A stretch of 64,000 bases of DNA, from assembly GCF_900108105.1 (NCBI RefSeq), contig NZ_FNUR01000001.1, positions 1 through 64,000 of the forward strand, in the 5' to 3' direction. Position numbers and translations under genes: made by a program. This stretch comes from Butyrivibrio sp. Su6 (GTDB lineage: Bacteria > Bacillota > Clostridia > Lachnospirales > Lachnospiraceae). Positions 30,001 to 38,931 of the stretch are shown in pieces. The first letter of the stretch is position 1; the number at the start of each line of letters is the position of its first letter. Below the pieces are notes generated by a model, which was given only the letters and a program-made list of their open reading frames with translations, searched no databases and had not been told where the DNA came from.

Positions 30001-31582
30001 TGATGTGCTCTCCGGAGTTACTTCGGTTGAGTACTATATTTCATCAAAGCTTTTGGCAGACTCTTCTGACATTGAAACAGCAGCCAAAAACAAATGGATC
30101 AAATACACCGAGAGCACAAATCCCAAGATCGCGGATAATGATGCAAGCTTTGTATGTGTAAGGATCCAGGATGTTGCCGGAAATATTGCCTATGTATCAA
30201 CCAAGGGAATAATACATGATACAGAAGGCCCGACTATTAAGAGCATGGCAGTAGTGCAGGATGGCAGCGTTGCTCATATCAAGGCTGTAGCTTCTGATAA
30301 GCTAAGCGGAGTTGCAAAGTACTATCTTATTCAGTATGAGGCAGCATATGCTCCATCAAGTAAGCCGGATGCTGATACAGTTAAGGGCGGATACTCATCT
30401 GATAAAGGTGAGTTTGATATTCCTGCAGATAGCACCAAAAGCTATGTATATTATGCTGTGGCAGAGGACAAGGTTGAAAATCTTGGAGAGGTTTACAAAA
30501 AGGGTAAAAATGGCGGTGGAAGCAGCACAGCCTCATCAAAAGCAAGTGGTGCAACCTCCCTTGCAGCTACTCCAAATGGAATAGCTGGCGGTGGCGCATC
30601 AGGTTCAGGCGCAGGCGGAAGCTCGCAGGGCTCTAAGACTTCTGGAAATAAGAACAGCAGTAAGGAAAAATCTTCAGGATCGTCAGATAGCGGAAAGCTC
30701 GATCTTAGTCAGATTGAGATAAAACGTGATCCTTATATATATGATGCCACAGGCAATGTCCATATCGGAGAGGAGCTTACCAGCACCTGGCCTTCAATTT
30801 CATCTGAGGTTAAAAGAGCTGATGAAGGTGCAACAATTTCTGTAGATATGAGGGGAACAAGCAATGTCCCTGCTACATTTATCTCAAATCTTCAGAATAA
30901 GGATGTGGATGTTATCCTTAAGATGGCGGACGACTATAGATGGACCATAAATGGAACAAGTGTTACAGATATAGAAAGTGATGGAGTTGACCTTAGAGTT
31001 ACAGCCAATTCCAGAAATATCCCATCCAGCCTTATCAGCCAGATGGCAGATAGTTATCCGCACTATGAATTTAATATAGCCCATGATGGTGAGTTTGGAT
31101 TTACAGCAAGACTTACAATGAATGTAAATAAGGCAAATGCCGGCCTTTACGGTAACCTTTATTACTATGATCCATCTAAGGGAGAGCTTAACCTTGTTGA
31201 TAGCTCCAAGGTTGATAATAACGGAGATGTATCCTATGAACTTGGTCATGCTTCTGACTATACAGTAATAGTAAAACCGACGGTAGCAGGAGCAATAGGG
31301 GATCCGCAGGGCCTGGGAATAGCAGGCACTATCGAAGACTACACCAATGTTCCCACAACCAGGAGTACAGGACTTCTTTCAGCAGGTAAGAAGTTTGAGG
31401 GAATAAGGAACTGGCTTATTGCGATTACCATTATAAGCATAGCACTTGGTGCATCCATCCTCTTTATTCCGGGAATGCAGGACGAGAATTTCAGATTTAC
31501 AGACTTTATTCTAAATACTGCTAAAAGATTAAATTTTAATAAACAAAAAAAGGATCCTTGGGATCAAATGCTTGATGAATAA
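27092..31582 (+). CDS. Large surface protein: signal peptide, Ser/Glu linker, Ig-like repeats, C-terminal membrane anchor
   Basis: This protein is 1496 residues from the ATG at 27092, which follows GGAGGAG (a TTG one codon earlier is less likely). A signal peptide ends near residue 37. Residues ~87-247 are a low-complexity Ser/Ala then Glu/Pro/Thr linker. A beta domain follows (~330-480). At least two Ig/MBG-type repeats contain the phrase VTGKGNYTG (about 650-860), and Thr/Gly-rich beta regions follow. Residues ~1440-1462 form a single membrane helix with a positively charged cytoplasmic tail; no LPxTG motif precedes it. It is probably an adhesin-like or envelope scaffold protein. It is the last gene before the terminator. 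Confidence 0.7.
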   Translation: MNRINMLNKKAKKALAICMATALACTTTSIGTFIVEADDPYEDMYITDFDTLSESVAYQKLMVGSSESDIVFPTSLSVTFLSFGKKDSSSGASSAASSASSEASSAASSASTESSSAASSASSQESTEGTSESSLNGASAASAAENSGEVTNPEAAGEATVNEDAATTGSDVENTEPAGNAETPANTESGDNTETPANTEPETTSETEQEVPAETQPSSEPAPSTEEEPSQPENAEPENSEPESTDGTIVGSAINSFNKVRALSVVYAMEDDLEELSEGTRAILEDITWTLDESASSHNQFLSFKENVGDYYTYVPVLDEYEISENAVLPRIRVTIIPDETEEEKLYPFNESVTIDGITISVSAPEGVFPEGAFLEVSALGGRDDLEYIEGELSGRISEDKEIEDIISFDITIFNKDGEKIEPDTNYGEVSVTFSQLGMAQDVSEDDNAELRVYHFSDDSGSVDEVGADVNGDTVEFTTNSFSTYTIIKITDSKTNAEIDISVTGNDSIYDGLEHTLVTIGDYDASKITISDFAIKYTDTLGKTTSTTSQSIPKGIAAGQYDITINCKDSAGKTSANVVTANIVAKSISTTTMELTPSDGSNQFFKYNGGNEVKPKVTITDYIDGTEYVLKEGTDYTVAFSNNKEKKLSTDTDAPTVAVTGKGNYTGSLSQTFSIGDEIAASEILVTACDAEYTGASIPLVTLNGTYPSGNITAVKYSVEKEAETDTIPEAIAADIYEVKVRFCGKEGYCDYVKTLNCRIRPKDISGMTVVLVESSTSTTPLEEYAYTGSPVEPIAKVTDGTTELSSGIDYIISYENNTAVAKKTAAKAPTVVVTGKGNYTGVIKTKFSIVGSSGDITVMYNSSTTKKDWYTGDVVVTVPGYNLSTAFDGAFQPKYTITGEGMVIGAGLYLKNTSTGEVLSSPITATVNIDRTAPTGTVRVGDHSSSKINTSKEIAFYTRERRGIHITYDDVLSGVTSVEYYISSKLLADSSDIETAAKNKWIKYTESTNPKIADNDASFVCVRIQDVAGNIAYVSTKGIIHDTEGPTIKSMAVVQDGSVAHIKAVASDKLSGVAKYYLIQYEAAYAPSSKPDADTVKGGYSSDKGEFDIPADSTKSYVYYAVAEDKVENLGEVYKKGKNGGGSSTASSKASGATSLAATPNGIAGGGASGSGAGGSSQGSKTSGNKNSSKEKSSGSSDSGKLDLSQIEIKRDPYIYDATGNVHIGEELTSTWPSISSEVKRADEGATISVDMRGTSNVPATFISNLQNKDVDVILKMADDYRWTINGTSVTDIESDGVDLRVTANSRNIPSSLISQMADSYPHYEFNIAHDGEFGFTARLTMNVNKANAGLYGNLYYYDPSKGELNLVDSSKVDNNGDVSYELGHASDYTVIVKPTVAGAIGDPQGLGIAGTIEDYTNVPTTRSTGLLSAGKKFEGIRNWLIAITIISIALGASILFIPGMQDENFRFTDFILNTAKRLNFNKQKKDPWDQMLDE

Positions 31583-31604
31583 CAGAGTACAAGCGGTTTT
31601 AGAG

Positions 31605-31640
31605 CAAGGCGTGCATTAAAATAGTGCACGCCTTGTTTAT
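31605..31640 (+). terminator. Hairpin terminator after the surface protein gene
   Basis: CAAGGCGTGCA (31605-31615) pairs perfectly with TGCACGCCTTG (31625-31635), with a nine-base loop and a short T-rich tail (TTTATGTT). The 11-bp stem lies 23 bases after the stop codon at 31582. The tail is imperfect, so some read-through is possible. It separates the cargo/envelope block from the CIS block. Confidence 0.75.
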
Positions 31641-31669
31641 GTTAGGGCAAACATAAAAACTCTTAATTA

Positions 31670-31678
31670 TGATAAAAT
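31670..31678 (+). promoter_or_regulatory. Extended -10 promoter for the CIS operon
   Basis: TGATAAAAT provides an extended -10 (TGn followed by TAAAAT at 31673-31678) in an AT-rich stretch just after the terminator. No good -35 hexamer is visible at 17 bases upstream. The predicted start near 31685 gives a leader of about 40 bases before the TTG start at 31725, with GAGGG at 31713-31717. Confidence 0.45.
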
Positions 31679-31724
31679 ATATATGTGATTTTGCATTAAA
31701 AAATACGGTATCGAGGGCATATTC

Positions 31725-33713
31725 TTGGAACAAAAAACAGACGACTGGCGAGGATTTGTGCTTGATTTGATATCTTTTGCCAATGGAGGTTTTGACAATC
31801 GAAAAAATACAGATTCGCTTCGAACTTGTTTTGACGGTCTTTATGAAAAAGATAAAGATCTGGGACTGTCAGAGATAAGTTTTTTTGCGCTTATTTTCTA
31901 TGTCTGTAAAGACCTCTATGAGTCCGTAGACAATTCTTTGTCCAAAAAATCCTTATCATATAGAGATATTTGCCTTTATGCCGGATTTATTTTTCCGGAG
32001 AGTTCTTTTGAATGCGAACTTCTATCAGAAAATAGCCTTCTTAATGAGGTTTTTATGGAACCGCTCAGGGAATCGGAAGGACTCTCGCTGTCGGCACCAA
32101 TGAAACTTGAAAGCGGGATAGAGAGCTTTATCTGTGAAAAAAAGCTACCTCTCGGTGAGGCAGAACTTTGCTGCAAAGAAGAATCCTATGAAGAGCTTCT
32201 GAGCCTTGATCTTGAAATGCTTTCCCATAAAGAAGAAATCTTGGAAGCCTGGTCTGTGGTGCAGACGCTTGGTATTCGCCAAAAGAAAGGAATTATTCTC
32301 TTTGAGGGAACCAAAGGCAGAGGAAAGAGATTTGCCGCAAGGCGCCTTTCCTGCCAGATGAAAAAAGGTCTTTTGACACTAAGTCTTAAAAAGTATCTGG
32401 CGCAAAAGGAACAGATGAGGCAAAAGATACTAAAGAGAGTTCTCCAAAAAGTATATCTTGAAAATTATCAGATCTATATAGATTGCAATGGAGAAAGCTT
32501 AGATGATCAGGGCGTTTTGAGAACCCTTACCCAGATTATCTCTTACATACAATTAAGGGCAGATATCCTTGTGGCAGGCTGCGAAAAGAAACCGGGAGGA
32601 AGTATTTCTGATCTTGAAGTTTATGAGATCACTCTCCAGGGACTTAATGAGACAGAGCAGATAGCCATGTATAAATACTTTTCTCAAAGAGAAGATATTT
32701 ATTTTGCAGATGATGTGGATTTCGACAAGATTACTTCCAAGTACAGATTAAATTCAGGTCAGATAAAAGAGGTTTTAGTTAACTGCGCAAAAGATGTGAT
32801 AGGTAAGAATGATTCCGAAACAGATTTTGAAGAGGAATTTATTGTTGACAGACAGGTCCTTGAAAAGAATATCAGAAGTTCCTGCAATGTATCTTTTAAC
32901 GGCCTTGCAACAAGACTTGAAAGTGCATACACCTTTGAAGATATAGCTCTTCCGGATGAGTCATTGAACAAGCTGAAGGAAGTGATAGACAGGGTAATCT
33001 ATAAAAATACAGTGCTTGATAAATATGGCTTTTCCAAAAAGCTTCCCTATGGAAGGGGGCTTGTACTTGCACTTTACGGGCCACCTGGCACAGGAAAGAC
33101 CATGGCTGCCAATGTTCTTGCCAATGAACTTGGACTTGATATATACAGAATAGACCTCTCGCAGATTAGCAGTAAATATGTGGGAGAGAGCGAAAAGAAT
33201 CTTGGGGCAGTGTTTGAAGCCGCAAAAGATTCAAATGTGGTTCTTTTCTTTGATGAGGCAGATGCCCTGTTTGCCAAGAGGACAGAAGTTTCATCCTCTA
33301 ATGATAAATATTCAAACTCGGAGACAGCTTATCTCTTGCAGAAGATGGAGGAATATGAGGGGATTTCGATCCTGGCAACCAATGTAATGCAGAACTTTGA
33401 TAATGCATTCAAGCGAAGGATCACCTATATCATAAGCATCGAAGCTCCCCAGGAAAAAGACAGACTCCTTATGTGGAAGAAGGTATTTCCAAAAGAGGTT
33501 AAGCTCTCTAAAGACGTTAAGTTTGAAGTATATGCAAGATACGCAGATATGCCGGGAAGCAGCATAAAATCTGCTGCCTTATCTGCAGCTTACAAAGCGG
33601 CCGCAGGAGATGGAGTCATAAAGCATGAGGACCTGTGCAGCGCTATTGATGAGGAATACAAGAAAACCGGTCATACCAGTATTCTTAGAGAACTATTATA
33701 TGGGACTTTGTAA
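31725..33713 (+). CDS. CIS-associated AAA+ ATPase (Afp15/Pvc15-like)
   Basis: This 662-residue protein starts at TTG 31725, eight bases after GAGGG. The C-terminal AAA+ domain (about 405-650) has Walker A GPPGTGKT (G452 to T459), Walker B VVLFFDEADALF (D510-E511), a sensor-1-like ILATN and an arginine-containing KRRI stretch. An N-terminal region (about 150-380) includes a degenerate P-loop, GTKGRGKR (195-202), where the usual Ser/Thr is Arg. An ATPase of this arrangement is a conserved member of eCIS loci, where it is thought to act in assembly. Its position heading the operon supports the assignment. The unusual N-terminal pseudo-P-loop may make it a tandem ATPase with one active site. Confidence 0.85.
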   Translation: MEQKTDDWRGFVLDLISFANGGFDNRKNTDSLRTCFDGLYEKDKDLGLSEISFFALIFYVCKDLYESVDNSLSKKSLSYRDICLYAGFIFPESSFECELLSENSLLNEVFMEPLRESEGLSLSAPMKLESGIESFICEKKLPLGEAELCCKEESYEELLSLDLEMLSHKEEILEAWSVVQTLGIRQKKGIILFEGTKGRGKRFAARRLSCQMKKGLLTLSLKKYLAQKEQMRQKILKRVLQKVYLENYQIYIDCNGESLDDQGVLRTLTQIISYIQLRADILVAGCEKKPGGSISDLEVYEITLQGLNETEQIAMYKYFSQREDIYFADDVDFDKITSKYRLNSGQIKEVLVNCAKDVIGKNDSETDFEEEFIVDRQVLEKNIRSSCNVSFNGLATRLESAYTFEDIALPDESLNKLKEVIDRVIYKNTVLDKYGFSKKLPYGRGLVLALYGPPGTGKTMAANVLANELGLDIYRIDLSQISSKYVGESEKNLGAVFEAAKDSNVVLFFDEADALFAKRTEVSSSNDKYSNSETAYLLQKMEEYEGISILATNVMQNFDNAFKRRITYIISIEAPQEKDRLLMWKKVFPKEVKLSKDVKFEVYARYADMPGSSIKSAALSAAYKAAAGDGVIKHEDLCSAIDEEYKKTGHTSILRELLYGTL

Positions 33714-33740
33714 ATAGGAAAAAATAGAAAGGACTAAATA

Positions 33741-35618
33741 ATGGGCAATAATCGTCTGTATCCATTTGAAAAAAACCGTTACTACAAGGGAAAAGAGCTT
33801 GCCAGCGCTGATTTTTTGGCAGAACAGAATTACAGCGTCAACAAGTCCAGATTCATGAACAGCCTTATGTATGGATCCGGTATTGTTTGCGGACTTGGAG
33901 TGTTTAGTCTTGATGATCTGTCCATCCTGGTTGAAAGCGGAGTGGCAATCGACGGGATTGGCAGAGAAATTGTAGTTGACAGTTCTGTGGTTTTAAAGCT
34001 CTCATCCATAGAAGGCTATGAGAATCTAAAAACTTCATCGGCCAGCCTGATCATTAAATACAAGGAGACAGAGGTTCATCCTGTGTATTCCGTAAGCCAT
34101 AAAAATGGTGAACAGGAATATGAGAACAACCGCATAAAAGAGGGCTATGAACTGTCGCTTATCGACAGCGAGGACTATGAGGAGAATTACGATCTTGAGA
34201 CAGAGTTTTTGGCTACAGAAAATCTCTTTTCAAGTGAGAACTATATAGGAAATATCATAATCCCGAACACAGCCTGTAAGGGACGCAATTTCAAGATAAC
34301 TGTTGAGATAAAAAAGCTCACAAATAATCCTTGCAAGATCTCATGCAAGGGAGTGCTGGAGCTTCCTGCTTTTACAACTCCTGATGATGAGAAGACTCTG
34401 GATATAGACATTGATGACCTCAGACTTTCTGCCGGAGAGACCTTTGTAAAAGAGTACTGGGTAAGACTTGATAAGACAAGCGCTATTGACTCAGAGATCA
34501 TCTTAAAGAGCGGATCCTGTTCAGCTTTTGAGGATGACAGGGCAGTGCCTTGTGCCAGCAGTTTTTCCATAAAACTAAAACTCACAGACGCTTCTCCGAT
34601 GGAGCTTGTAAACAGAGCTACAGCCATTATGAATCTGGAAATGAGAAGTGTGGAAGCGGGCGAAAACATCAAGCTTGCAGATATAAGTCTTGTCAGATCA
34701 GAAGGCACCTACATTATCGAAAAGATATCCGAAATCGGTATCAAGAACTATATATCAGCGCCATCGCAGGAACTGTTAAAAAACAGGTATCTTGAGTACT
34801 TTGTAAAAGACGTTGATATAAGGGAAAAGAAAATAAAAGAAAGCTTTGTAGCTGATACAAAAGATAGCCCGGCTCAAAATGCTGACCTTGGCAGATATCT
34901 TGCAACAGGAATACTTGAGATTCCTCTTGGCAAGAATGCAAAGGCAGGCGATATAAGGTATTCCGGAGAAATTGCTCACGGGCTTGGAAAGGGAAATATC
35001 TATGTTTCTATAGGTTATGAGTATATTTCACAGGACAAGACTCTTGGAGCCAATGCCAGAAATACAATTTACGGTAATCCGGAGCTCTTTTCCAAGGAAT
35101 CAGGTCAGTCGGTTGATGCTGAAACTGCCGTAAGAGTTCTAAATGATAAGGGAAGCTTTGTAGTTGCAGCAAGACTTTTAAGAGATGTTGAATATCTGGT
35201 TCTCACCTACAGATGGATCGCCATTAAGTTTGCATCAGGCGATGAGAGCGATGTGGTTGATTACTATTATGACAAGTCAATTACCGCTGAGACTCCGACA
35301 ATTGTTATGGGACCTAAGACCAATCACTTCTTCGGAGTAAGGTTTAACAACATGAAAAACTGCAGTATAACCTATGAACTTACGTCTCCTGGAAGTGGCG
35401 AGATCACTGCAGATGGTATTTATACTTCACCTGCCAAGGAGGGCGTATATGAGATAAGGATCTATTGCACTGATATGCCTGTTATCTGCACATACGCTTA
35501 TGCAATTGTTAAAAAAGAGCAGGAAAATCCCGATGCTGAGCCCGTAAGCGGCCCTGCAGGGGAAGATAAGATTGCTGAAGGATTTACGCTGGATGTACCG
35601 GAACTGAAGATGAAATAG
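33741..35618 (+). CDS. Conserved CIS-associated protein, function uncertain
   Basis: This 625-residue protein begins with RYYKGKELASADFLAEQNY and then NSLMYGSGIVCGLGV. These phrases match a pattern I associate with proteins found in many CIS loci, generally 'YY.G..L.A.DF..EQ.Y....R...N..L.G.GVV.GL'. The rest is beta-rich (about 150-600), with a bacterial Ig-like C-terminal part (GEITADGIYTSP). There is no signal peptide or membrane helix. The gene follows the ATPase by 27 bases. A structural or baseplate-peripheral role is likely, but no precise function is assigned. Confidence 0.5.
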   Translation: MGNNRLYPFEKNRYYKGKELASADFLAEQNYSVNKSRFMNSLMYGSGIVCGLGVFSLDDLSILVESGVAIDGIGREIVVDSSVVLKLSSIEGYENLKTSSASLIIKYKETEVHPVYSVSHKNGEQEYENNRIKEGYELSLIDSEDYEENYDLETEFLATENLFSSENYIGNIIIPNTACKGRNFKITVEIKKLTNNPCKISCKGVLELPAFTTPDDEKTLDIDIDDLRLSAGETFVKEYWVRLDKTSAIDSEIILKSGSCSAFEDDRAVPCASSFSIKLKLTDASPMELVNRATAIMNLEMRSVEAGENIKLADISLVRSEGTYIIEKISEIGIKNYISAPSQELLKNRYLEYFVKDVDIREKKIKESFVADTKDSPAQNADLGRYLATGILEIPLGKNAKAGDIRYSGEIAHGLGKGNIYVSIGYEYISQDKTLGANARNTIYGNPELFSKESGQSVDAETAVRVLNDKGSFVVAARLLRDVEYLVLTYRWIAIKFASGDESDVVDYYYDKSITAETPTIVMGPKTNHFFGVRFNNMKNCSITYELTSPGSGEITADGIYTSPAKEGVYEIRIYCTDMPVICTYAYAIVKKEQENPDAEPVSGPAGEDKIAEGFTLDVPELKMK

Positions 35619-35634
35619 TTCTTAAGGAGTGCCA

Positions 35635-36480
35635 ATGATTTTTGAGTCATCAAAAATGAAATTGGAAGTCATTAGTACAAAGCTTATCGGTGAAACTAAT
35701 GACTGCTACATATGTAAAGACTTAAAGTCTTCCGGTGGAAGTCTTTATACAGTTATTGTGGTCAAGGACCATGAATGTATAAAGAATGTTCTGGAAGCTT
35801 TCAGGCGCCTTGACCTTGTTGAGAACTCCGCCCTTGTTGACAGCTTTGCCTGTGAAGGAATCCATGTTCTTGTTTTCCCATACAGGAGGGAAAGGAACCT
35901 CTTTGATTTCTATGCAGGAGAACTGTACAGCTTAAAGGTGTGTGAAGACATATGTATCAACACGATCATAGCCTGTATGCAGCTGGCACTTCCCTATCAG
36001 TTATTGTATCTTCTTTTGACCCAGAACCAGCTTAATCTGTCATCAGACAACAATATATTTATGAGCTATGCCATAGATCTTAAGGATTTTGATCTTAATA
36101 TCACTGAGAAGGATTGCGTAGTAGAGTGCGCGAGAATAATCCTGGTGCTTCTTGAGGCAAAGGCTTCACAGAAGGCCAACAGCTTTATCCTTCTTCAGAA
36201 AAAAAGTGCCAACAGAAGCTATTCAAAGTTCTCAGAGCTTTATAGGGACATTACTATAGCGGCAGTTGGAGATAAGAGAATATCACTGTTTGGCAGGTTG
36301 AAGCTATGGCTTTCACTTTATTCGAATTATATATTCGGTGTTCTCTTTTGGATATGCGTAATACTTGGAATTATCGCACTGAGTCTTATTATATCAAGAT
36401 TTGTACTCGGAAATGGCTCGTGGCTTAGGATCATATTCAATAATTTCAAGAATATTGGAACAGAATCGCTTGTACAGTAG
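35635..36480 (+). CDS. Pseudokinase-like protein with C-terminal membrane helix
   Basis: This protein is about 281 residues from the ATG at 35635, five bases after AAGGAG; a GTG at 35629 overlaps that site and is unlikely. Residues 1-200 follow a protein-kinase-like order. YTVIVVKDHE resembles the beta3 lysine strand, GIHVLVFPYRRERNLFDFY resembles the hinge, NQLNLSSDNNIFMS resembles the catalytic loop (xxDNxxx), and AIDLKDFDLN lies where DFG would be. HRD and DFG are not intact, so it is probably inactive as a kinase. One membrane helix spans about 229-255, leaving the kinase-like domain in the cytoplasm. It may be a signalling adaptor or docking protein for the CIS. Confidence 0.5.
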   Translation: MIFESSKMKLEVISTKLIGETNDCYICKDLKSSGGSLYTVIVVKDHECIKNVLEAFRRLDLVENSALVDSFACEGIHVLVFPYRRERNLFDFYAGELYSLKVCEDICINTIIACMQLALPYQLLYLLLTQNQLNLSSDNNIFMSYAIDLKDFDLNITEKDCVVECARIILVLLEAKASQKANSFILLQKKSANRSYSKFSELYRDITIAAVGDKRISLFGRLKLWLSLYSNYIFGVLFWICVILGIIALSLIISRFVLGNGSWLRIIFNNFKNIGTESLVQ

Positions 36481-36498
36481 TTCGTGGTGAGGGATAGC

Positions 36499-38913
36499 AT
36501 GAATATAAGAAAGAGGTTGTTACCAATAATTTATATAGTGAGTATAGCTGTATCAGCGGTTATCTTTGCGTTTGTCATGTCCAGAAACGTTCATGATACA
36601 GAATACACATCCTATACCAGATCTCTTGTTACGAACGAGGGAATCTATTTTAGTGAAAATCTTGAGGATTTTGCGCTGCTGTACAGACTTACCAGCAAGG
36701 GCAAAGTCAAAAATGTCTATAACAGCGCAGATATCGATCAGGAAAGGATTCTTGCCCTTACAGTTTATGACGGCAATCTATATGTTGCTTTTTCAAAAAC
36801 TGAAAATGATGACGAGTACCAGGAGGGCAAGCATTACGAGTACTGCATCGGAGAGTTTAATACAAAGCTGAATCTTTTACAAATTTCAAGTGAATTTCAT
36901 CTGGATGAAGATATTCTTTCATCCATTACAGTAGACAACAGCGGAATTTATGTGACTGCGATCTCAAAGGATGGCGGACAGGTAAGGGTTGTATCTTTTT
37001 CACATGATAAGATGGCAAGTCCGTCAGAAAGAGGACACGAGATACATGCCACAGAAAACGTGATGATAAGAAAGGCTGATCCTGAAAGATTCTTTGTATC
37101 TGCAATTTATGAAAACGGCGGCCTGACTATCAGGACCGACGAGGATGAGCCATCAGGATATTTTGCACAGGATGAAAGAGTTTCAGCTGCAGTATCATCC
37201 ATGTCTTTGTCGGCACCTGCAGAATTCATAATGTACAGGGCTTACTTCATTGTATGGATAGCTGGAACAATCATCTGGCTCATCATAGTAAGGCTTATTT
37301 ACAACATGCTGATAGTTTCAAACAGGACAATGTATTCCTTTGTTCTGTTCGAGATTATTCTGGCGATACTTGTTGGATGCAGCATCTATTACATAAGTGG
37401 CCAGTATATGACAGCCAGAAAGCAGGAGCATGTCAGGTTTGGAATCATTTCAATGCAGGCTCTTGCAGATGAATCCGGACTTACAAGAGCCGTTGATTAT
37501 GGAGCCCAGGATTATTTTGAAAGTAATGACTATTTTGAGACGCAAAATGCTCTGACAGATTTCCTTGAAAGAAATGGCAACTCTTCAGTATTTTACGATG
37601 TTCTTATCGTAAGACTTGCTGATGGCATGGTTGTTACAAGCGGAAGTGGAAGGAACAACGAAAGCGCTGTATTTCTTTTCGGAAATGCAATTTCAGATGT
37701 TATAGATGATCTTCATAACAGCACAGCAATGTATTCGGTATGCGAGCTGTACCTTGGCGGAGAGGATTGCCTGGCAGTAGGTGTAGCGGATGATGATTTC
37801 ATCTCTGACTATGCGATCGTAGGAATTATCGATGATACAAGGGTCAATGAGAGATTTAATAAGAGTAACTTTTTCTACGTAGTTCTTTTTATAGCCCTGT
37901 TCGCTGTCGGCAGTCTGATACTTTTGGGCATTTATTATCTTAATTCAAGAGATCTTAAGCATCTTGAGGATGCCCTTCGTGAATGTGCACTTGGAAGAAA
38001 GATTCCCGACAGACCTGCAACTGCAGGAGTTGATCTGAAAAATATGTGGGATTCTCTTTTTGAAATAGGAAAGAGAGTAGATGAGATCAACTATAAGAGA
38101 TTTAAGGTATTTGAAGCATATTTTAAATATGCTCCTAAAAATATTGAATTTGCTCTGGGCAAAGAATCAATTATGGATGTCAAAAATGGTGAAAGGACAA
38201 AGATTGATGGAAGGCTTTTGACGATCCAGCTTGGGGAGGGACTTGAAAAGGAGCTTCTTTTATCAGTGACCACAGCCCTTGAGCAGAGGCAAAAAGGAAA
38301 TGACTGTATCCTTGTTGGAAACAGTACAGACCTTTCAAGACTCCAAATGCTGTTCATGATGTCGGATAAACCTATGGTGGACTATGCAGCAGAGATCATT
38401 CATGACATCAACATGCATGGAAATGTCTTTAATTCAGCCTTTATTTTCTTTGACACCTTCGAGTTTGGAATAGTTGGAAATGACGGGCTTGCACTTACAT
38501 ATCTGGACGGCGACATATCAAAAGAGTTTACAGGTTATGTTGAGTTCTTTAACAGGCTCCACTTAGGACTTGTTATAACTGAGTACATCTATCTTAGAGA
38601 GTATGAGGACAGGTCAGTCAGGTATATAGGCTATATCAAGTGCGAGAAGTACACAGAAAATATCAAGCTTTATGAAGTTATGGATGCCTGCGGACAAAGC
38701 GAAAGGCATGCCAAGATCCACACCTCAAGACTCTTTAAGGAAGCTCTTGAGACTTATGAGAAAAAAGATTTTTATCTGGCAAGAAATATGTTTTCAGATC
38801 TGCTAAAGGCAGCTCCCGGTGACGAACTTTCAAGGTGGTATCTGTTTGAGAGTGAGAAGTACTTAAATAACGGAATTGCTGACGAAGCTACCTTTGGGGC
38901 ACTTCATCTGTAA
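36499..38913 (+). CDS. Membrane sensor with degenerate class III nucleotide cyclase-like domain
   Basis: This protein is about 804 residues from the ATG at 36499, which has GTGAGGG (36487-36493) upstream. A membrane helix at ~6-25 precedes an extracytoplasmic beta domain (to ~235). Two helices (~240-300) lead to a second extracytoplasmic Cache-like region, and a fourth helix spans ~456-480. The cytoplasmic part resembles a class III cyclase homology domain followed by a TPR-like tail. RLLTIQLGEG sits where VTVLFADIRGFT normally is, ALTYLDGDISKEF occupies the xYTVIGDxVNxA position, and LVITEYIYL matches the closing strand. The tail LETYEKKDFYLARNMFSDLL is typical of such cyclases. The metal-binding aspartates are not evident, so it is probably a pseudo-cyclase sensor. 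This assignment is by motif order only. Confidence 0.5.
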   Translation: MNIRKRLLPIIYIVSIAVSAVIFAFVMSRNVHDTEYTSYTRSLVTNEGIYFSENLEDFALLYRLTSKGKVKNVYNSADIDQERILALTVYDGNLYVAFSKTENDDEYQEGKHYEYCIGEFNTKLNLLQISSEFHLDEDILSSITVDNSGIYVTAISKDGGQVRVVSFSHDKMASPSERGHEIHATENVMIRKADPERFFVSAIYENGGLTIRTDEDEPSGYFAQDERVSAAVSSMSLSAPAEFIMYRAYFIVWIAGTIIWLIIVRLIYNMLIVSNRTMYSFVLFEIILAILVGCSIYYISGQYMTARKQEHVRFGIISMQALADESGLTRAVDYGAQDYFESNDYFETQNALTDFLERNGNSSVFYDVLIVRLADGMVVTSGSGRNNESAVFLFGNAISDVIDDLHNSTAMYSVCELYLGGEDCLAVGVADDDFISDYAIVGIIDDTRVNERFNKSNFFYVVLFIALFAVGSLILLGIYYLNSRDLKHLEDALRECALGRKIPDRPATAGVDLKNMWDSLFEIGKRVDEINYKRFKVFEAYFKYAPKNIEFALGKESIMDVKNGERTKIDGRLLTIQLGEGLEKELLLSVTTALEQRQKGNDCILVGNSTDLSRLQMLFMMSDKPMVDYAAEIIHDINMHGNVFNSAFIFFDTFEFGIVGNDGLALTYLDGDISKEFTGYVEFFNRLHLGLVITEYIYLREYEDRSVRYIGYIKCEKYTENIKLYEVMDACGQSERHAKIHTSRLFKEALETYEKKDFYLARNMFSDLLKAAPGDELSRWYLFESEKYLNNGIADEATFGALHL

Positions 38914-38931
38914 TAAAGGAGAGGGGTCTAA

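Noticed and set aside
31440-31582. LPxTG sortase anchor at the end of the surface protein
   Set aside because: No LPxTG-like motif precedes the C-terminal helix, and the tail after the helix (~34 residues) is too long.
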